Assembly: GCA_028287035.1 (NCBI GenBank)
Contig: JAQBQL010000131.1
Span: forward strand, 1-18,108
Direction of reading: 5' to 3'
Origin: Labilithrix sp.
GTDB taxonomy: Bacteria > Myxococcota > Polyangia > Polyangiales > Polyangiaceae
Length of the DNA stretch: 18,108 nucleotides
Shown piece by piece: positions 15,721-18,108 of this stretch; position 1 is the first letter of the stretch; every line of letters begins with the position of its first letter. Position numbers and translations under genes: made by a program. The notes beneath the pieces were generated by a model. The model had not been told where the DNA came from. It saw only the letters and a list, made by a program, of their open reading frames with translations, and searched no databases.

Positions 15721-15736
15721 TGCGAGGCGCATGCCA
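15721..15736 (-). promoter_or_regulatory. Sigma-54 (-24/-12) promoter of the gsp operon
   Basis: Minus-strand sequence TGGCATGCGCCTCGCA. Against the sigma-54 consensus TGGCACG-N4-TTGCA it has the invariant GG and GC with exact 10-nt spacing and only two mismatches in the defined positions. Transcription would start near 15710, giving a leader of about 36 nt before the gspC ATG. An enhancer-binding-protein gene ends 127 bp upstream. Site match and spacing are seen directly; function is inferred. Confidence 0.72.
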
Positions 15737-15790
15737 CCAAGTTAATGGCGCTAAATCCAGGCCTAATTACGCGTTTTCACGGGCCTCGAT

Positions 15791-15803
15791 CGCCACCTTG
15801 GCG
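15791..15803. promoter_or_regulatory. Inverted repeat CGCCA-N3-TGGCG, candidate enhancer site
   Basis: Perfect 5-bp arms around a 3-bp spacer, centred about 87 bp upstream of the predicted sigma-54 start. Enhancer-binding proteins usually bind dyads 80-150 bp upstream of the promoter, so position and symmetry fit. Short GC-rich dyads are common by chance in this DNA. Confidence 0.35.
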
Positions 15804-15862
15804 CAAAGGCGGACCGAACTCCGCTGCCGCTGCCAAAGTGACAACGCGATCGGCGCGGACCT

Positions 15863-17289
<1,427 letters not shown>

Positions 17290-17290
<1 letters not shown>

Positions 17291-17300
17291 GTCAGTGACA
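17290..17300. promoter_or_regulatory. Perfect palindrome TGTCA-N-TGACA at the regulator start
   Basis: Eleven-base dyad that touches the ATG at 17290. More TGTCA/TGACA-type half sites lie at 17248-17264, 17340-17346 and 17375-17382. It could be an operator for autoregulation. If the regulator starts upstream of it, the site lies within coding sequence. Confidence 0.35.
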
Positions 17301-17377
17301 GACAACCCGTCAAGGACCTCTGCCATTCCGGCACGCCGTTGACAGAGCGTCGTTTTGCCAACCACGCGGGATCTTTG

Positions 17378-17875
17378 TCAATCGATGCCGCTGGCGTAGC
17401 GCGAGACCCGGAGGCGCGGCCGGAACGACTTCACGAGGGGCCCGAGCTCCGTCTTCGGATCGAACCGCAGGAGCGCACGCCCGACCTCGCGGTCGCCGGT
17501 CTCCTGGACCACGAAGAGGCTCGCCGGGAGCATCGTGAGGGAGTCGACCGCGTCGTGCACGAAGAAGTCGCGCTGGCCACGGAGGCGGTAGACGAGCCCG
17601 TCGTCGCCGGTGAACGACAGGTCGTACGGCACGCGCTTCTCGTCGAAGAGCTTCATCGTGAGCGTCCCTTCGAGCGGGACGCCGTCGCCCTCGCGCGCCG
17701 CGAGCTTCTCGGCGAACACGGTCCCCCGCGCCTCGAGCTTGCGCTCGCGCACGAAGCGCCTGAGCCCGTTGACCCCCAAGCGCAAGCTCACGCGGATCGC
17801 GTGGTCGGTGAGCGAATCGTCGAGACGGTAGTAGCTGCCCGACAGTGACTCCGCGAGCTGGAACCCGAGCCCCAT
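17378..17875 (-). CDS. Conserved-looking protein of unknown function, 165 residues
   Basis: The start at ATG 17875 is chosen because a GGAGG ribosome binding site lies 5 nt upstream; a TTG at 17923 would add 16 residues that overlap a hairpin. There is no signal peptide and no membrane span. Visible features are LSGSYYRLDDSLTDHAIRVSLRLG near the N-terminus, VPLEGTLTMKLFDEKRVPYDLSFTGDDGLVYRLRGQRDF (67-103) and a C-terminal GRALLRFDPKTELGPLVKSFRPRL. The pattern of short beta strands suggests a small beta-barrel or lipid-binding-like fold. I loosely recall similar PLEGTL...YRLRGQ blocks next to or fused with GMC-type oxidoreductases, but I cannot support a function. It is co-directional with the response regulator, 12-87 nt upstream depending on the regulator start, so the two may share a transcript. 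Confidence 0.75.
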   Translation of the reverse strand: MGLGFQLAESLSGSYYRLDDSLTDHAIRVSLRLGVNGLRRFVRERKLEARGTVFAEKLAAREGDGVPLEGTLTMKLFDEKRVPYDLSFTGDDGLVYRLRGQRDFFVHDAVDSLTMLPASLFVVQETGDREVGRALLRFDPKTELGPLVKSFRPRLRVSRYASGID

Positions 17876-17880
17876 GCGTG

Positions 17881-17885
17881 CCTCC
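17881..17885 (-). promoter_or_regulatory. Ribosome binding site fixing the start of the 165-residue protein
   Basis: GGAGG on the minus strand, 5 nt before the ATG at 17875. It is a near-ideal Shine-Dalgarno, which is rare in this window. Confidence 0.7.
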
Positions 17886-17907
17886 GATGGGCGCAGCCTG
17901 CTGCCCT

Positions 17908-17940
17908 CGCTGGAGCGCGTCAAGTCGACGCTTGCCAGCG
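17908..17940. repeat. Imperfect inverted repeat in divergent intergenic region
   Basis: CGCTGG (17908-17913) pairs with CCAGCG (17935-17940). Inside, AGCG (17914-17917) pairs with CGCT (17929-17932), with a 2-nt bulge and an 11-nt loop. It lies between two divergent genes, so it may be an operator or part of either 5' leader. No run of T follows, so it is not an obvious terminator. Confidence 0.45.
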
Positions 17941-17968
17941 CGGGAGAGCTGGTGGAAAGCTCGGCGCC

Positions 17969-18108
17969 ATGTCCCTCTCCTCCCGCAGTCTCCGCGTCCT
18001 CCTCGGAGGCCTCGCCGGCACGTCTCTCGTCCTCGCCGTCTACGCGTGCGGCGGCAGCAACGACCAGCTCCCGCCGCCGCCGCCGCCCCCGCCGCCGCCC
18101 GCCTCGGC
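17969..18108 (+). CDS. Putative lipoprotein with poly-proline tract (3' end outside window)
   Basis: 46 codons are visible from the ATG at 17969; GGAAAG about 9 nt upstream is a plausible ribosome binding site. The N-terminus is a signal peptide (MSLSSRSLRVLLGGLAGTSLVLAVYAC is its composition, read in two parts: Arg-containing n-region, then hydrophobic LLGGLAGTSLVLAVYA). Cys27 follows Val-Tyr-Ala, an imperfect lipobox, and CGGSNDQL leads into ten consecutive prolines. This is the usual layout of myxobacterial lipoproteins with a flexible linker that lifts a domain off the membrane. The functional domain is outside the window. It is transcribed away from the T2SS cluster. Confidence 0.7.
   Translation, partial: MSLSSRSLRVLLGGLAGTSLVLAVYACGGSNDQLPPPPPPPPPPAS
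18070..18101. repeat. CCG/CCC triplet tract encoding poly-Pro
   Basis: Ten proline codons in a row just after the lipidation cysteine of the putative lipoprotein. It is a slippage-prone low-complexity linker, and ribosomes would probably need EF-P to translate it efficiently. Confidence 0.75.

Noticed and set aside
15826..15840. TGGCAGCGGCAGC on the minus strand as another sigma-54 promoter
   Set aside because: The GG and GC elements are 8 nt apart instead of 10, so it does not fit sigma-54.
15845..15862. CGCG-N5-CGCG after the regulator stop as an intrinsic terminator
   Set aside because: The stem is only 4 bp and no T-run follows.
17350..17385. TTGACA on the minus strand at the end of the 165-residue gene as a -35 box for the regulator
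   Set aside because: At 17-nt spacing the -10 position reads GCAAAA, a poor match; TTGACA-like words are also part of the local dyad cluster.

Overview
The window is GC-rich DNA (roughly two thirds G+C, with strong G/C preference at third codon positions). Almost all of it is one long minus-strand gene cluster for a complete type II secretion system (T2SS). The organism is most likely a myxobacterium-like member of the former Deltaproteobacteria (Myxococcota, possibly Polyangiales). I infer this from base composition, the long GspN of the Leptospira/deltaproteobacterial type, the PilM-like GspL, abundant Ala/Pro/Gly-rich linkers and an NtrC-type regulator beside the operon. No rRNA or marker gene confirms it.

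Layout, read in the direction of transcription (right to left). At the far right a plus-strand lipoprotein gene (17969 to the window edge) diverges from a minus-strand 165-residue protein of unknown function (17875-17378). Next is a sigma-54-dependent response regulator (REC, AAA+, Fis-type HTH; 17290-15863). A 188-bp intergenic region follows with a good -24/-12 sigma-54 promoter (15736-15721). Then come gspC, a 68-residue single-span membrane protein, gspD, gspE, gspF, a GspG-like protein without a prepilin cleavage site, gspG, gspH, gspI, gspJ, gspK, gspL, gspM, gspN and a BtpA/SgcQ-family gene that runs off the left edge.

How the genes fit together. GspD is the outer-membrane secretin. 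GspC links it to the inner-membrane platform of GspF, GspL and GspM. GspE is the cytoplasmic ATPase. GspG is the major pseudopilin, and GspH, I, J and K are minor pseudopilins. GspN is an accessory inner-membrane protein. Gaps from gspE to btpA are 26 nt or less and several genes overlap (ATGA at I/J, J/K and M/N; TGATG at H/I), so translational coupling is likely. No prepilin peptidase (GspO), recognised pilotin or sensor kinase is in the window.

The most notable points are: (1) the sigma-54 promoter directly between an enhancer-binding protein gene and gspC; (2) a GspG duplicate whose N-terminus has become a plain membrane anchor; (3) a GspF with an extra ~50-residue hydrophobic insert; (4) a GspE with a much enlarged tetracysteine module; (5) a GspI about twice the usual length; and (6) two unexplained passengers, the 68-residue membrane protein between gspC and gspD and the BtpA-like protein after gspN. 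These look like lineage-specific elaborations of a known machine, not a wholly new system. No gene-free stretch exceeds 300 bases.
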